Of a DNA stretch of 64,000 nt, positions 19,264-29,914 are shown one piece after another. Under the pieces are notes generated by a model. The model did no database searches. It saw only the letters and a list, made by a program, of their open reading frames with translations, and was not told the DNA's origin. This DNA is from Saccharomycopsis phalli. Lineage: Eukaryota; Ascomycota; Saccharomycetes; Ascoideales; Saccharomycopsidaceae. The DNA lies in contig CP073217.1 of NCBI GenBank assembly GCA_020342235.1, forward strand, positions 434,001-498,000. Reading direction: 5' to 3'. Position 1 is the stretch's first letter; the number at the start of each line of letters is the position of its first letter. A program made the translations under genes and the position numbers.

Positions 19264-20916
19264 ATGTCCTACAACGAGGAACATCCCATATCGTATGACG
19301 ACAACAATTTATTGCTTGACGGCAATCTGGAACAGCTCAGTGAGCTAAATCCAACACGTTCCTTATCATATATCCTTACCCTCACTGTTATTCTTGGGGC
19401 TTTGCAAATGGCTTGGACAGTGGAATTCTCAGAAGGAACTCCATTTCTTTTATACCTCGGCATCTCAAAACAGTTGCTAGCGCTCGTCTGGATCGCTGGA
19501 CCAGTTTCCGGGATTTTTGGCCAGCCCATTGTTGGAATATTAAGCGATAATTCAAGCTGCAAGTACGGCAGAAGAAGACCATTCATCTGGGGTGGGTGGT
19601 TGGCCATTTGTGCTACGCTCTTGTTTATTGCCCACTCTGAAAGTATTATGGCTCTCTTTATGCCAAATGGCTCGCCAGATGCTATAAAAAATGCCACTCT
19701 TCCATATGCCTGTGCCTCCATATACGTCTTGGACTTTGCAATTGCGTCTTTCCAAGCAGCAGCAAGAGCATTGATCGTGGACTTGGTGCCAGCAAACCAG
19801 CAACAGGTCTCTAATGCATGGGCTGCTAGAATGATTGGGCTTTTTAACATCCTTGGATACTTTCTTGGTGCTTCAAACATTGTAAAATTTGCCCCGGGTG
19901 ACAATCAGTTAAAGGCATTAACTTTCTGGGCAGTAGTCATTCTCTCAGTTGTGACTTTGTGGGCATGCCTGTCTATTCACGAGTCAAACCCATTGAAAGA
20001 TCCTCTTCTCAAAGTCAGATCACAACGCTTACGAGGTGGCTTGTTGAAAAACTTGGCTGGGATTTACTCTCAAACGCTACAGAGCATTTCCAGACTTTCT
20101 CCGCAAGTCAGCATAGTCAACTATACAGAGTTTATGGCTTGGGTTGGGTACTTTCCGATGCTTTTTTACACCACCTCTTATGTGGGAGAATTGTACATTT
20201 TTGAAAAAGTAAACCAACGCTTGAATTCCGGTCTTCCTCCACTCTCTGACAGCGAAAAAAAGCTCTTGACTGAGCAGGGAACCCGTAGGGGTGCCACTGC
20301 GCTTCTTGTGCATTCTATCAGCTCGTTGGTTGTTACTTTTCTTGTTCCGTTGTTGGTGGGTCAAGCTGTTCCTACGCCAATACGAACACAGATACGATCT
20401 AAAGCCGCCAGATATTTGCCAAAAAACCTTTCAGTGAGACGTATTTGGAGTGCCTCTCATTTGATTTTTGTTTTTTGCATGGCGTCGACATTCTTTATAA
20501 AAACATCGGCAGCAGCGATACTCATGTTTGCATTCTTGGGAATCCCTTGGGGCTGTGCACTTTGGGCTCCATTTGTGCTTATTGCGGAAGATATTGCTGA
20601 TATCAAGGAGCAGAAGATATTGTACGAGCGACATCCAGTTCCTGATCGTCCCAAGGTACTTGAATACGAGCACAAGTCAGGGATCATTCTTGGGATACAT
20701 AATGTGTTTGTGAGTGCTCCCCAAGTGGTTTCGTCGTTATTGAGCAGCCTTTTGTTTCGTTTATTATCAGGGGAGCTTAATCCAGACGATAAGTTTCAGG
20801 GGAAGTTTGATGACAGTTTGCAGTGGGTGTTTCGATTCGGAGGTGTTATGGCTGCAGGTGCGTTTATGGTGTCACTAAAAGTCAAAGAAAGTTTTACAAG
20901 AGATGGTGAGTGGTAG
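19264..20916 (+). CDS. Sucrose/alpha-glucoside transporter, GPH family (MFS)
   Basis: A 550-aa polytopic membrane protein with about twelve hydrophobic segments. TM1 starts near residue 35 (ILTLTVILGALQMAWTVEFS). The GPI-type signature GPVSGIFGQPIVGILSD, followed by KYGRRRPFI, is characteristic of plant SUT and S. pombe Sut1 disaccharide:proton symporters (SDR...RFGRRRPFI). A long central loop contains YTEFMAWVGYFPMLFYTTSYVGE. It is probably a plasma-membrane proton symporter for sucrose or maltose-like sugars, but substrate is inferred from the family only. No other sugar-utilisation gene is adjacent, so there is no cluster evidence. Confidence 0.9.
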   Translation: MSYNEEHPISYDDNNLLLDGNLEQLSELNPTRSLSYILTLTVILGALQMAWTVEFSEGTPFLLYLGISKQLLALVWIAGPVSGIFGQPIVGILSDNSSCKYGRRRPFIWGGWLAICATLLFIAHSESIMALFMPNGSPDAIKNATLPYACASIYVLDFAIASFQAAARALIVDLVPANQQQVSNAWAARMIGLFNILGYFLGASNIVKFAPGDNQLKALTFWAVVILSVVTLWACLSIHESNPLKDPLLKVRSQRLRGGLLKNLAGIYSQTLQSISRLSPQVSIVNYTEFMAWVGYFPMLFYTTSYVGELYIFEKVNQRLNSGLPPLSDSEKKLLTEQGTRRGATALLVHSISSLVVTFLVPLLVGQAVPTPIRTQIRSKAARYLPKNLSVRRIWSASHLIFVFCMASTFFIKTSAAAILMFAFLGIPWGCALWAPFVLIAEDIADIKEQKILYERHPVPDRPKVLEYEHKSGIILGIHNVFVSAPQVVSSLLSSLLFRLLSGELNPDDKFQGKFDDSLQWVFRFGGVMAAGAFMVSLKVKESFTRDGEW

Positions 20917-21080
20917 CAGATGAAATAATCGAGAGGGTATAATTTGGCAGTAGATGAAATAATCGAGAGGGTTTAATTTGGCAGTAGATGAAATAATCGA
21001 GAGGGTTTAATTTGGCAGTAGATGAAATAATCGAGAGGGTTTAATTTGGCAGTAGATGAAATAACCGACAAGGTTTGATC
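20917..21080. repeat. Minisatellite, 34-bp unit, directly after the transporter stop
   Basis: About four and a half copies of a 34-bp unit (CAGTAGATGAAATAATCGAG plus AGGGTTTAATTTGG) begin at the stop codon. The last copy is diverged. Confidence 0.92.
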
Positions 21081-22033
21081 TGCTGTAAGATATCATAGTA
21101 AAACAAAAGAAGCATAGTGCCGCAAAGAGTAGCCTTGATGGATTTTATGTTTAGCTACTTGAATGATCCATTTAAAATGAGTTGCAAATTAACCGGGCTT
21201 TACGGGTTAGCCGTGCCGCTAAAATTCTCTAAACAATGCTAGTTGCGAATCAGCAACGGAGATTATAATCACCCCTATATGGAGAACCAATTATATATTT
21301 AAAAAATGCTCTTATAATTCCAACTGCTCTAGAACCAGCCAAAGGCTGTTTGCATGAGACGTATCTTTGCAGCATACCAACTTTCAGTATTAGCAGCTGG
21401 TGTGCCGATCTCTATCAAACTCCAACTAAATATCTTACTGGGCACAAATACTGCCAAGATTACTTTTTCAATCACCGAGATTCACCTATAACCAAGTGCA
21501 TTTCAAGCAGCGCAATCGCAATGCATCACCGAATTTACCAAGCTATTTGTGGGTATCCTTTGTCTCCAAATGAGAAGGTTAGACAAGGATATTGATCTAC
21601 CTGAATTAAAGATAATGCACCTAGGGTTTCACCATCTTCTGTGCCATACCGCACGTGTTATGGTTGACATGGGGCTCAACATGTAGGGCACCATAATATG
21701 TACACCAATGCACAGCAACATCTTTGAGAAGCGGCTGAGGCTATTTTAGAAAATTGGAGTTGATTTGGTTGACTGAGTTTTCAAATATAAATTCTGCGAG
21801 GTTGGTTCTGAAGGGATTGCAGAATGTAGATTCATACTTGGGATGAAAAATTGGCATGTGTCTAGATCGAAACGGTATAAATCAAAGGATTAGGATGGAG
21901 ACGGCATGGATGGAAGCGGCATAAACAAAAGGCATAGATAAAGGGCACGGATAAAGGGCTCATTAGGAAATCAAATATCCGCAGAATGGCCTCGGCTATA
22001 TATAATTGAGATTATCTCATTAGTGGCTACAAA
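21081..22033. other. Intergenic region upstream of the aspartyl protease
   Basis: No gene recognised. The last 150 bp contain short direct repeats around GGCATAAA/GGCACGGATAAAGGG (21900-21960) and a TATA box TATATATAA at 21997-22005, about 30 bp before the ATG. Confidence 0.6.
21997..22005 (+). promoter_or_regulatory. TATA box of the aspartyl protease gene
   Basis: TATATATAA ends 28 bp before the ATG at 22034. The transcript must start very near the start codon or use an upstream TATA; regulated expression is suggested. Confidence 0.55.
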
Positions 22034-23242
22034 ATGCACTTACTCTTATTTTTCATTGTGCTTCTTTCTGGAGCTGAACTGAATCCAGTGGACAGTAAAA
22101 TCTATGAAGCACCAAGATATTCATTGTCGGGCCAGCGGATTGGAAGACAAGTTGGCTTTGTCATTGATAAATTCGACAACAGAGACGGATTGCCATTTGG
22201 GAAATTTGTGGTTGGAGGACAGGAAATAGAGGCAATCTATGATACAGCCTCAAGAATGACATGGTTTCCCCAACCAAAGACATTGAGTCTTAAGGAAAGA
22301 CTCATGAATCGTTACTTGGGGAGGACAACCACGTATAAGTCAACAAAATACATGTACGACCCGTCCTTATCTCACCCATCAAAGAAACAACAATTTTCCA
22401 AGTTTCGCACTGTCTATGCTGACGGAACTAGAACTGAGGGAGCTGTATATATGGACAGCTTCACTATTGCCGCTGCCGAATTGAAGGATGCTCCATTTGG
22501 CGTGGCTACCGAGACATCATCCAAGTATGGCATTATAGGCTTGGCTCCTCGGCCTGATACGCCATATCCGGGGATTGTATCGACTCTTAAAAAGCAGGAT
22601 TATATCCCGCACCAGTCGTATGGGTTTCATATGAATTCGCGAAAAGGCGAATTCAGCGGGCAGATTGTGTACGGAGCAGTGGATAGGAACAGATTCACAG
22701 GGCCCTTGAAAATACTCCCTGCTCGCCAGCATAGTGAACATGGATACTTACTAGTGACCTTGAAATCAATCAATGGTGACGGTTTCACCAAAAATCTTTA
22801 CTCTACCTTTAACACTGTCATTGACTCAGGTACAGTTACAATTTCTCTTCCTAAGGAGTTTCGGAATTTTTTCAAAGTGACGGTGGAAAATAATAAAAAA
22901 GTCTACAGTAAATGCGATGGAAGTGGAATTGGGCCATTGAAATTTGATTTTGATGGCCTTTCTGTGGTTATCCCAGCCCGATCATTGGTAGCAGGCAAGC
23001 CAGAAGGAGAGCATGGTCATTGCCGATTTAATCTTTCTTTCTCGGACAATTCACAAGTGACACTAGGTGTGCCATTTATGAGAGCCATGTATGTGTATTA
23101 TGATAATGAAACTCCTCTGATTGGACTTGCACAATCAGTTGCGGCAAGAAGTGGAACTAAGAATAAGATTAGTTTCCCACAGGGATATACTATTATGGGA
23201 ACTGGTGTTCTGGATTATGGTACTGAACAAGCGGCTAGTTAG
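22034..23242 (+). CDS. Secreted aspartyl protease (pepsin family A1), with altered first active-site motif
   Basis: A 402-aa pepsin-fold protein. A signal peptide is visible (about residues 1-17, hydrophobic LLLFFIVLLSGA). The first catalytic motif is D70-T-A-S rather than the usual DTGS; the second is intact, VIDSGTVTISLP near residue 263. The flap Tyr is plausible in VYADGTRTEGAVYMD, and YGIIGLAPRP is the family ILGLG-like block. There is no clear dibasic propeptide cleavage site and no GPI tail, so it is probably soluble (candidapepsin-like rather than yapsin). Ala in DTA occurs in some retroviral and fungal members and does not by itself abolish activity. Confidence 0.88.
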   Translation: MHLLLFFIVLLSGAELNPVDSKIYEAPRYSLSGQRIGRQVGFVIDKFDNRDGLPFGKFVVGGQEIEAIYDTASRMTWFPQPKTLSLKERLMNRYLGRTTTYKSTKYMYDPSLSHPSKKQQFSKFRTVYADGTRTEGAVYMDSFTIAAAELKDAPFGVATETSSKYGIIGLAPRPDTPYPGIVSTLKKQDYIPHQSYGFHMNSRKGEFSGQIVYGAVDRNRFTGPLKILPARQHSEHGYLLVTLKSINGDGFTKNLYSTFNTVIDSGTVTISLPKEFRNFFKVTVENNKKVYSKCDGSGIGPLKFDFDGLSVVIPARSLVAGKPEGEHGHCRFNLSFSDNSQVTLGVPFMRAMYVYYDNETPLIGLAQSVAARSGTKNKISFPQGYTIMGTGVLDYGTEQAAS

Positions 23243-23979
23243 AATTCTTGTTGAGCGAGAAGGAAGATAGTGTGGTAATAAATAGGGGCAATTTCATTTG
23301 TAGTCGTACCATGTTACCTGAGACAATGGCTCACTACAAGGGGATAGTGTGTATGCTGGAGAGTTGAATTTACTAGAAACTAGATGAGGAAGAAGACTAG
23401 TGTATTTTGAGAATTTGTAGCACAAGGGAATTACGTAAAGCGAATGGGAGTTGGGTGTAGTTTATGGTTGAAGATGTATAATATTTGATGACGAGGGTAT
23501 AAAGGTTACGGAAATGGAAATAATGGAAATAAATGATAATAAATAGCAACGAATTTCAATGAATTCAATGAATTCAATAAAATGACATTTCATATATAAA
23601 TTTCCTTAAGATTAATAAGCCACATTGGACTATGGACATGAGCATTGCAGTACAGCAACCTCTAGTTCATTTGTCATAACCAATTCAGCCAATTTCCATT
23701 TCCCTTTATTCACAGGCAACAAATCCTGAATCAGCACATGGCTTGAGCTATTTATAGAAGTCCGTTTACTCCGACAAAGTCACAGTCCAATGCTACTACG
23801 TGTAAAACCCATTGGCGACCAATTAAACCCATTGTAATAGATGACGTCACGCACTACAGAATAATAGCAATACCATCAAACGTCTACCACCAATAAAAGC
23901 ACAAGATCATCACTGATGTGTAATCCAGTCTCGAGGTCATGTGACTTACTTATAATTTTCCGCAGTCAATTGCTTTACC
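23243..23979. other. Intergenic region between protease and UBR1
   Basis: No gene. It contains AT-rich GGAAATAAT/AATGAATTC short repeats (23512-23585), 270 bp downstream of the protease. Near UBR1 there are GACGTCACG (23842) and CATGTGACTT (23938). Confidence 0.6.
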
Positions 23980-26900
23980 ATGTCAGTCGATACACAGGTG
24001 TTACTGTATTTCAACGATAGTAGCTCGGAAAGCCGGAGCTATGGCGGGGCGTTGTCCTATGCGCTAATTGGAGGCGACGAAGCTGTGTTTTCGGCGTTTT
24101 TCAAGGGCAAAATGCCGCAAAGCTGGCAAGACGAATCTGCGCTTGCCCTGCTACGATTCACCAACGACATGGTGTTATCTCACAAAGGACGGCCTTGTGG
24201 CCGGAAGTTCAATGAGGGCGAGCCGATATATCGCTGTTCACAATGCTCCGAGGACGAAACGTGTGTTCTTTGTGGGTATTGTTTCAACAAGGACGATCAT
24301 GAGGGCCATTTTGTGCAAACGTCGGCCGCTACTGCCGGGAATCTGGGCTGTTGTGATTGTGGCGATCCCGAAGCATGGACGTGCGAATTACTGTGCCGAT
24401 GTGATGCCCATGGAGAACAGGAGCCGGTGAAGGACCCCCGGTTACGAGCCCGCATGGTGGAAGTTGTGCGGACGGTGTTTGTGCTAGCGATTGGGTCGTT
24501 TTGCCATTCGACTGGGGTGTTGCCGAAGCTTGTGCGGCGGCGCATGATTCAGGACCGGTTTGATTTTTACCGGGATTTGAAGCACAATACGTTTTTCCAG
24601 GATAACTTTGGGATCGAGGCGACTCCGGAGCCAGAGTATGGTTTGATGGTGTGTAACGACGACACGACGTCGTTTCCCGATGCCGAGGACCTGATCCGGG
24701 CGTTGGGCACACTTGTAGGGCACAAGACACCTGGAGAAGCTGCTTTAGAGATACACAACCAAGGACGTTTTTTGGCGAAGCTCAGCGACCAGCCAATGGA
24801 GCTTTTGGACGATTACAAGGCTGCGCGAGGTCCTCTGGGGGACTGGATCACGTGTGTGGTGCTGAACATGTTTGACTTTCATCTTGAAGAAGTGACTGGC
24901 CGGGCAATGGAGTGGATTCGGCAATTGACGGAACATGGCCGGCTCCAGGAGATGGCACAGAGCGTGATACGAGAAGTGCTTGTGGAGACAGCCGAGTACA
25001 AATTTGTTGGCGAAGAAGGATTTGACGGGACCTTGGAGCGGGGTCACGTGCCCGGGTACGAGGTGAATGTGTATGTTGAGTATCTCTTGTATTTTTTGGT
25101 GCGGATGCCGATGAAGGTGCGGCTGGTGACGCAGGAGGTGATTGTCGCGAGCTTCTTGACGGACTTGCTGTTTAAGCGGACATTTTCTCAGATTTATGCC
25201 CGGATTTACCACCATATGGTGAAGCTCCATACTTTGGATAAGGAGTACGATATGAACATCATGGCGGACGTGACGTCGCAGCTTTTCACTGCGCCATTGG
25301 TGCCTCGTGCCATTGTGACTGGTGGGCAGTTCCACGAGTTGCTCCGGCCGTTTGTGGACCTTGTCGTTGGTGGAGAGTCTGAGCCTGGAATCTGGGACTT
25401 TGCGTTTGCACAGACGGCAGATGAGAAGCGGAGAGCAAGTGCGTTTACTGTGGTGACTGCAGACTTGACGTTTGTTGCAGAAAAGCTTCCAGCGGAGCTC
25501 AAGGAACGGTTCTTTGACGCTCTGACGTTTGATCTTCTAGTGGAGCTTTTGGCGTTCCTCCAGGGACGACACAAGGTTGTGCGCAAGACTGGAGGACATG
25601 TGGAACACGAGAATGATGCAGATATATCAGTCCATGTGATTTTCAACGCAGTACTCAAGATGTTAATTGCAATGTTCAATGGAGCCGAGTACAGCGCGCA
25701 TCACGTGACCGAGGCGGTGGGTCGGTTAGTGGGGTCGATTGAAGGAGATATGGCGACCAAGGCAGTGTATTATAATGATAATCGGTATGATGTGATGGAT
25801 TTTGCCGTGTCTCTGGAGCCAACTGCGTTGGTGAATCCTGTGAACTCGCTCATTTCGATTCTCGTGGAAAACAACCGGGTGGAGCTTCAACGCATTGATG
25901 CAGAGGCACTCTTTAGAGCAAGCGATCTTTCGCTCCGGGCAGTGGTGCTTTGTGGGCAAATTAGTTCAGGTTTTTGGGTGCGGAACGGCGATCTGATCTT
26001 GTACCACTTGGCGCACTACCTGACGCTTTCACGGCACTCGCATCTGAGTTCGCACGGATATCTCCGGGATTTGCATCTTGTGCAGCTTGGGTTTCTTACT
26101 GGAGACGCAAAACGGATGTTTCTCAATGTGTTGGACCGTTGGGAATTGTTGGAGTGGGTGACACGTGACCCCGGTGACTCGCTGGAGCTTGGGTTCCAAA
26201 ACACAGTGTATGTCGACAAATTGAACGCGGTGCTTCTCCAATTCACGTTATTCTTGTACCGTGTGCTCACTGAGCGGAAGTTTTTTGTGCTCCAGAGCAG
26301 CGACGCCAAGAGGCGGGCCCTGATCTACTATCTTATCTTGTACTATCTCAGCAGTGGACCGGCCCGATACAGCGAGATTGAGCAGCATGTGGTTGTGCAC
26401 GATGCCGATGAGCTTATTCTGCAGACGTTGCGCGAGATTGCCGACTTCAAGGCTCCAGTCGGCTATTCCGACCTGGGCACGTTTTCGTTGAAGCCTCGCT
26501 GCTACAAGGAATTGGATCCGTTCAGCGTGTTTCTGACCCGGCCAGAACAGTTGGAGCAAGCGATCCGCACGCGCGAGTTCAAAAAAGGCGGGTATAAACA
26601 TGCTGACGACGTGGTGGTGCCGCCGATTGTGCGACCAGTGGCTGACGAGTATGCAGGCTTCTCTGGCTTTGTGCGCACCACCATCTTCAACAAATTCATG
26701 TTCAAAATGTTGGCGCAAGTGCAGTTCGAGCCGGTGGTGCACCTTCTCCTCCATCTTCTCCAGGCAGTGCTTCTTGACAACAAACACACCCAGGGCGATG
26801 ACTACTTCTCCGACGCATACCTCCTCTACGCAAATCGCCTCTTTTCCATGTTTGACAGCCCCAATACCTCCCCCACAATCCGGGCCCAGCTGCTCGCCCT

Positions 26901-28749
26901 CCTCCGCGCGCTCATAACCGACCCGCGTGTGGCTGCGCACCTAGCCGAGAATTTTTCGGCCGCGCAGTTGGCCCGCTTGGACGACTTGCCCGGCCGCAGC
27001 GGCCGCGATCGAGCCGCCCGGGCGCAGTTTGTCGCCGCGAAAAAGCGTCGCGCGTTCGAGACGTTGGCGGATCAGCGACGGCAGTTTGCTGCCAATAATA
27101 GCAGCACAGGCTCCGACTCAGACCCCGAGCCGGGCGTCCGCACGTGTATCGCCTGCCAGGAACACTCTGACTCGCCTTTGGTGGTCATTTGCAAGTTCCC
27201 AGTGTTGCTCCGCTTCTTTGCCCTCGATCCGGCCGCTCTGGCCGCCGACCTCGCCCAAGCGTTCCGCCCGTGGGACGCGCGCGTCGACTTGCGGCCGGAC
27301 TTTGCCACCCGCCCCGCCGGAGGAGCCGCCCGCCCGACATTTGCATCGTGCGGTCACGTGATCCACGCCGAGTGTTTGCCGTCCGGTCTGGTCCGCTGCC
27401 CATTGTGCTATTTCCTGGGCGACTTGGTCATGCCTGCCGCCCAAGCCAGGCCGCTCGCACGTGACTTCCTCGCCCAGCTCAGGTGTGCCGCCGACGATAT
27501 TCCTCAGGCGTGGCACGGTGGTTCGTCTGGGTCTAGCGTTGATGAGCAGCTCGCACAGTACGAGGCTCTTACTGCTCCGTTTATATGTGTGCTTGCGTCC
27601 TCGATAGAGGTCTTGGAGATTGCCTCCCGCTTCTCCTCGGGGTATGTCCACTTTGCCTCGGACATTCCTGAAATCACAGTCTCGTGTCTCCGGATGTTTG
27701 CCCAGTATGTTCTAGACCCGGCAAACTGCCGCCTGGACTTGCCAGAAGCCGCATGGACAGACTCTCCGCTCACATCTGTGCTCAAGCTGGTGCAGTCGGG
27801 CAAGCCGCTTTTTCCGTCGGCGTTGCAAGTTTATAAATCGCAGCTTGCTCTGGCGCTCAAAATCATTCAGTCGCGGTCTGATCTTGTTCAATTGGGCTCC
27901 AATCTTGCACAATCTGATGCACATCTCACTCAATCTGATGCACATCTCACTCAATCTGATGCACGTCTCACTCAGTCCGACTCCCATCCCTCCCAATCCG
28001 ACTCCCATCTCACCCAATCCGACTCCAACTCACACCAACTTACCTTGCTTCGCCGCGCAATACTTCCCTTTCTCCGCCTGCTAGTCATACTCCTCAGAGT
28101 CCTCATCTTCGACCCAGACTCATCGCTACATCTCCAACTTGAAAACAACATCGCCGACATCGAGTCTAGGCTCTTGGACTTGGAAATCGACGGCTCACCA
28201 GACTCCATCGACCCGTTCCTCGACTTCTTTGGCTTCCCCAGCATCCCAGACGCGTTGCGCGACAATGCCGAATCCACTGCCCTCGTGCCGTTTCCAGGCG
28301 TCTTGAAGCTCATTCCGCTTCCCGAACGACTCGACACCTTCACCACAAACCCAGACGACTTCTTCCGCCACTTTGGCCAGCAACCAGCCAAGGCTGGCAT
28401 CTCCAGAGCAGACTTTGAAGTCTGTCTTCTCTGTGGCGACAAGATCGAGAACCAGGCTAATCCGATGCATCTCTTTGTCGCCGAGCGCCTGGCGTATTTG
28501 CACAACAAGCAGAAGCATCCGCACGACAACGGGCTTGTCTTGGACCCGATCAGCAACCTCATCCAATTGACGCCAATGTCGGTTGATTTGCTGATCCTTG
28601 CCGAGCATGATATAGGCTCGCCCTACTTGAACGACTGGGGGGAGACGGGGTATCGCAGCATGAACAAGAACTCGTGGAACAAGTTGAACCACAAGCGGTA
28701 TAGGAATATCATCAAGAGGTGGTTGTTGGATGATTTTTCCAGGTTATAG
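23980..28749 (+). CDS. UBR1: UBR1, N-recognin E3 ubiquitin ligase (N-degron pathway)
   Basis: A 1589-aa protein, shorter than the roughly 1950 aa of S. cerevisiae Ubr1. The UBR box at about residues 73-143 (CGRKFNEGEPIYRC...CVLCGYCFN..DH..H...CDCGDPEAW) binds basic N-termini and matches Ubr1 better than Ubr2. A ClpS-like segment around residues 212-265 (LMVCNDD) would bind bulky N-termini. A split RING-H2 follows near residues 1050-1145 (CIACQEH ... CGHVIHAEC ... RCPLC). The C-terminal autoinhibitory UAIN-type region carries CLLCG and ends in the conserved YLNDWGETG...NHKRY...IKRWLL block. Between RING and C-terminus is an in-frame 21-bp repeat. The G+C-rich RING coding stretch (26850-27450) differs from the rest of the gene. 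Confidence 0.93.
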   Translation: MSVDTQVLLYFNDSSSESRSYGGALSYALIGGDEAVFSAFFKGKMPQSWQDESALALLRFTNDMVLSHKGRPCGRKFNEGEPIYRCSQCSEDETCVLCGYCFNKDDHEGHFVQTSAATAGNLGCCDCGDPEAWTCELLCRCDAHGEQEPVKDPRLRARMVEVVRTVFVLAIGSFCHSTGVLPKLVRRRMIQDRFDFYRDLKHNTFFQDNFGIEATPEPEYGLMVCNDDTTSFPDAEDLIRALGTLVGHKTPGEAALEIHNQGRFLAKLSDQPMELLDDYKAARGPLGDWITCVVLNMFDFHLEEVTGRAMEWIRQLTEHGRLQEMAQSVIREVLVETAEYKFVGEEGFDGTLERGHVPGYEVNVYVEYLLYFLVRMPMKVRLVTQEVIVASFLTDLLFKRTFSQIYARIYHHMVKLHTLDKEYDMNIMADVTSQLFTAPLVPRAIVTGGQFHELLRPFVDLVVGGESEPGIWDFAFAQTADEKRRASAFTVVTADLTFVAEKLPAELKERFFDALTFDLLVELLAFLQGRHKVVRKTGGHVEHENDADISVHVIFNAVLKMLIAMFNGAEYSAHHVTEAVGRLVGSIEGDMATKAVYYNDNRYDVMDFAVSLEPTALVNPVNSLISILVENNRVELQRIDAEALFRASDLSLRAVVLCGQISSGFWVRNGDLILYHLAHYLTLSRHSHLSSHGYLRDLHLVQLGFLTGDAKRMFLNVLDRWELLEWVTRDPGDSLELGFQNTVYVDKLNAVLLQFTLFLYRVLTERKFFVLQSSDAKRRALIYYLILYYLSSGPARYSEIEQHVVVHDADELILQTLREIADFKAPVGYSDLGTFSLKPRCYKELDPFSVFLTRPEQLEQAIRTREFKKGGYKHADDVVVPPIVRPVADEYAGFSGFVRTTIFNKFMFKMLAQVQFEPVVHLLLHLLQAVLLDNKHTQGDDYFSDAYLLYANRLFSMFDSPNTSPTIRAQLLALLRALITDPRVAAHLAENFSAAQLARLDDLPGRSGRDRAARAQFVAAKKRRAFETLADQRRQFAANNSSTGSDSDPEPGVRTCIACQEHSDSPLVVICKFPVLLRFFALDPAALAADLAQAFRPWDARVDLRPDFATRPAGGAARPTFASCGHVIHAECLPSGLVRCPLCYFLGDLVMPAAQARPLARDFLAQLRCAADDIPQAWHGGSSGSSVDEQLAQYEALTAPFICVLASSIEVLEIASRFSSGYVHFASDIPEITVSCLRMFAQYVLDPANCRLDLPEAAWTDSPLTSVLKLVQSGKPLFPSALQVYKSQLALALKIIQSRSDLVQLGSNLAQSDAHLTQSDAHLTQSDARLTQSDSHPSQSDSHLTQSDSNSHQLTLLRRAILPFLRLLVILLRVLIFDPDSSLHLQLENNIADIESRLLDLEIDGSPDSIDPFLDFFGFPSIPDALRDNAESTALVPFPGVLKLIPLPERLDTFTTNPDDFFRHFGQQPAKAGISRADFEVCLLCGDKIENQANPMHLFVAERLAYLHNKQKHPHDNGLVLDPISNLIQLTPMSVDLLILAEHDIGSPYLNDWGETGYRSMNKNSWNKLNHKRYRNIIKRWLLDDFSRL
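27890..28030 (+). repeat. In-frame 21-bp repeat within UBR1
   Basis: About six copies of a 21-bp unit encoding SDAHLTQ/SDSHLTQ in the linker after the RING. The unit length is a multiple of three, so copy changes keep the frame. A CTG reassignment does not affect the unit. Confidence 0.88.
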
Positions 28750-28904
28750 GATGTGAATATACTTGGCTAGGTTTGTAGGGTGTGATTACTTGTACGTTGA
28801 TTATTCGTATGTTAATTATTCATACAGTGATTACTCGTACGGTAATCCTAAAAATACAATCAATATACCACAGAAAATGCTACAGTAATAATAATATTCA
28901 TCTT

Positions 28905-29080
28905 TGTACTTGGCTATATATTGTCTCCGGCATTACGGCTTTTCCCCACATATATCTTCACAGGAACATCACACACCATTGCCGTTGAAACCCTTTGTCA
29001 GCCCTCATTCGACTACTTGGGATTAAAATTGTCGATGCCCAAATTCTCGTCCATTGAGTGTGACATCGTTACAAACTTAT
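28905..29080 (-). mobile_element. LINE family B 3' tail relic
   Basis: The plus strand GGCTATATATTGTCTCCGGC, followed by TTCACAGGAACATC, GCCGTTGAAACCCTTTGTCA and CTACTTGGGATTAA, matches the reverse of other family B 3' ends (9805, 13680, 55115). Confidence 0.72.
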
Positions 29081-29379
29081 GCTCAGATAGTTAGTTAATT
29101 ATAGATGAGTTTTGTTCCTTTCATAATTGAATAATCGGAATGGTAGTGATGATTGAATTGATATTCTTCTATATTTTTAATTACGAAAATATCACCCCTT
29201 TATAGGATAGACATTCCCTTATAAGAACCTAGCATCATGAGTTTCACATTACGTCACAACTGCACACTTTGTACCTATTGTGCTGTCCCGTGAGTACATT
29301 CCAACGTAGAATAGCTTCTCCGTTATAGGTGTCTTACTTGTGGTTTTCAACCTCAACAAAAATATTTAATATAAGCAGT

Positions 29380-29600
29380 CGTATTGTTGATGCTTAGTGC
29401 TTTTATTGATTGCGTGACAAGCCTGGTCACTGCTGCCAATTTTGACCGCTGAATCTCATCTTTTGCACTTTGGGTCATTGCCAAATAGTTTGAACAACAA
29501 GCCGTCTCTCCCATGGGTGATGATATTTCACCATCTACAACCAAAGACAGCATCACTAATTGCCCAGTCGAGAGAAAACACATTGGGAATGAATGCTTTT
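29380..29600 (-). mobile_element. LINE family B ORF-end relic
   Basis: The minus strand around 29500-29460 reads LLFKLFGNDPKCKR, matching the zinc-finger region of the 9795-10801 copy (LLKLFGNDDPKCKR). It is decayed and short. Confidence 0.65.
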
Positions 29601-29914
29601 GTCTTGATAAGAAACAGTCATAGGAAATGTCCCAGAAGTGGCTATAGTCTCGTCCTAGGACTATCTGCTGCTCTTGTAATCAAGAAAGCATACCAACGAC
29701 ACATGATTTCTTGATCCGCTAAATTGCAAATTTCTTATTTTCCAAACTGAATGAGCAAAGTAAATGGTAATAAAGAATCAGGGACGTAGTTTAACGTGAA
29801 CTAGAAGCTATCTTACAGCTACTGAAATTACAAATTCAATATACACATCATTTGAAATTCCGTCTATTTGAATCAAAATGCAATACTAACCAGCAGTACT
29901 GCATCTTTATTAAC

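Larger units (their letters stand above)
28750..29914. other. Intergenic region with LINE relics
   Basis: No gene. After UBR1 there are imperfect 15-bp repeats (GATTATTCGTACGTT-like, 28786-28850), then two family B LINE relics listed separately. Short open frames here are explained by these relics. Confidence 0.6.

Noticed and set aside
5154-21080. Direct repeats considered as CRISPR-like arrays
   Set aside because: Units are contiguous or nearly so, with no unique spacers, and the DNA is eukaryotic.
26248-26940. 230-codon minus-strand frame opposite UBR1
   Set aside because: Antisense shadow.
28905-29080. The AGCTATATATTGTCTCC repeats considered as solo LTRs
   Set aside because: They lack paired TG...CA ends and target duplications of LTR type, and the reverse strand joins them to a LINE ORF end at 9795-10801, so they are LINE 3' ends.
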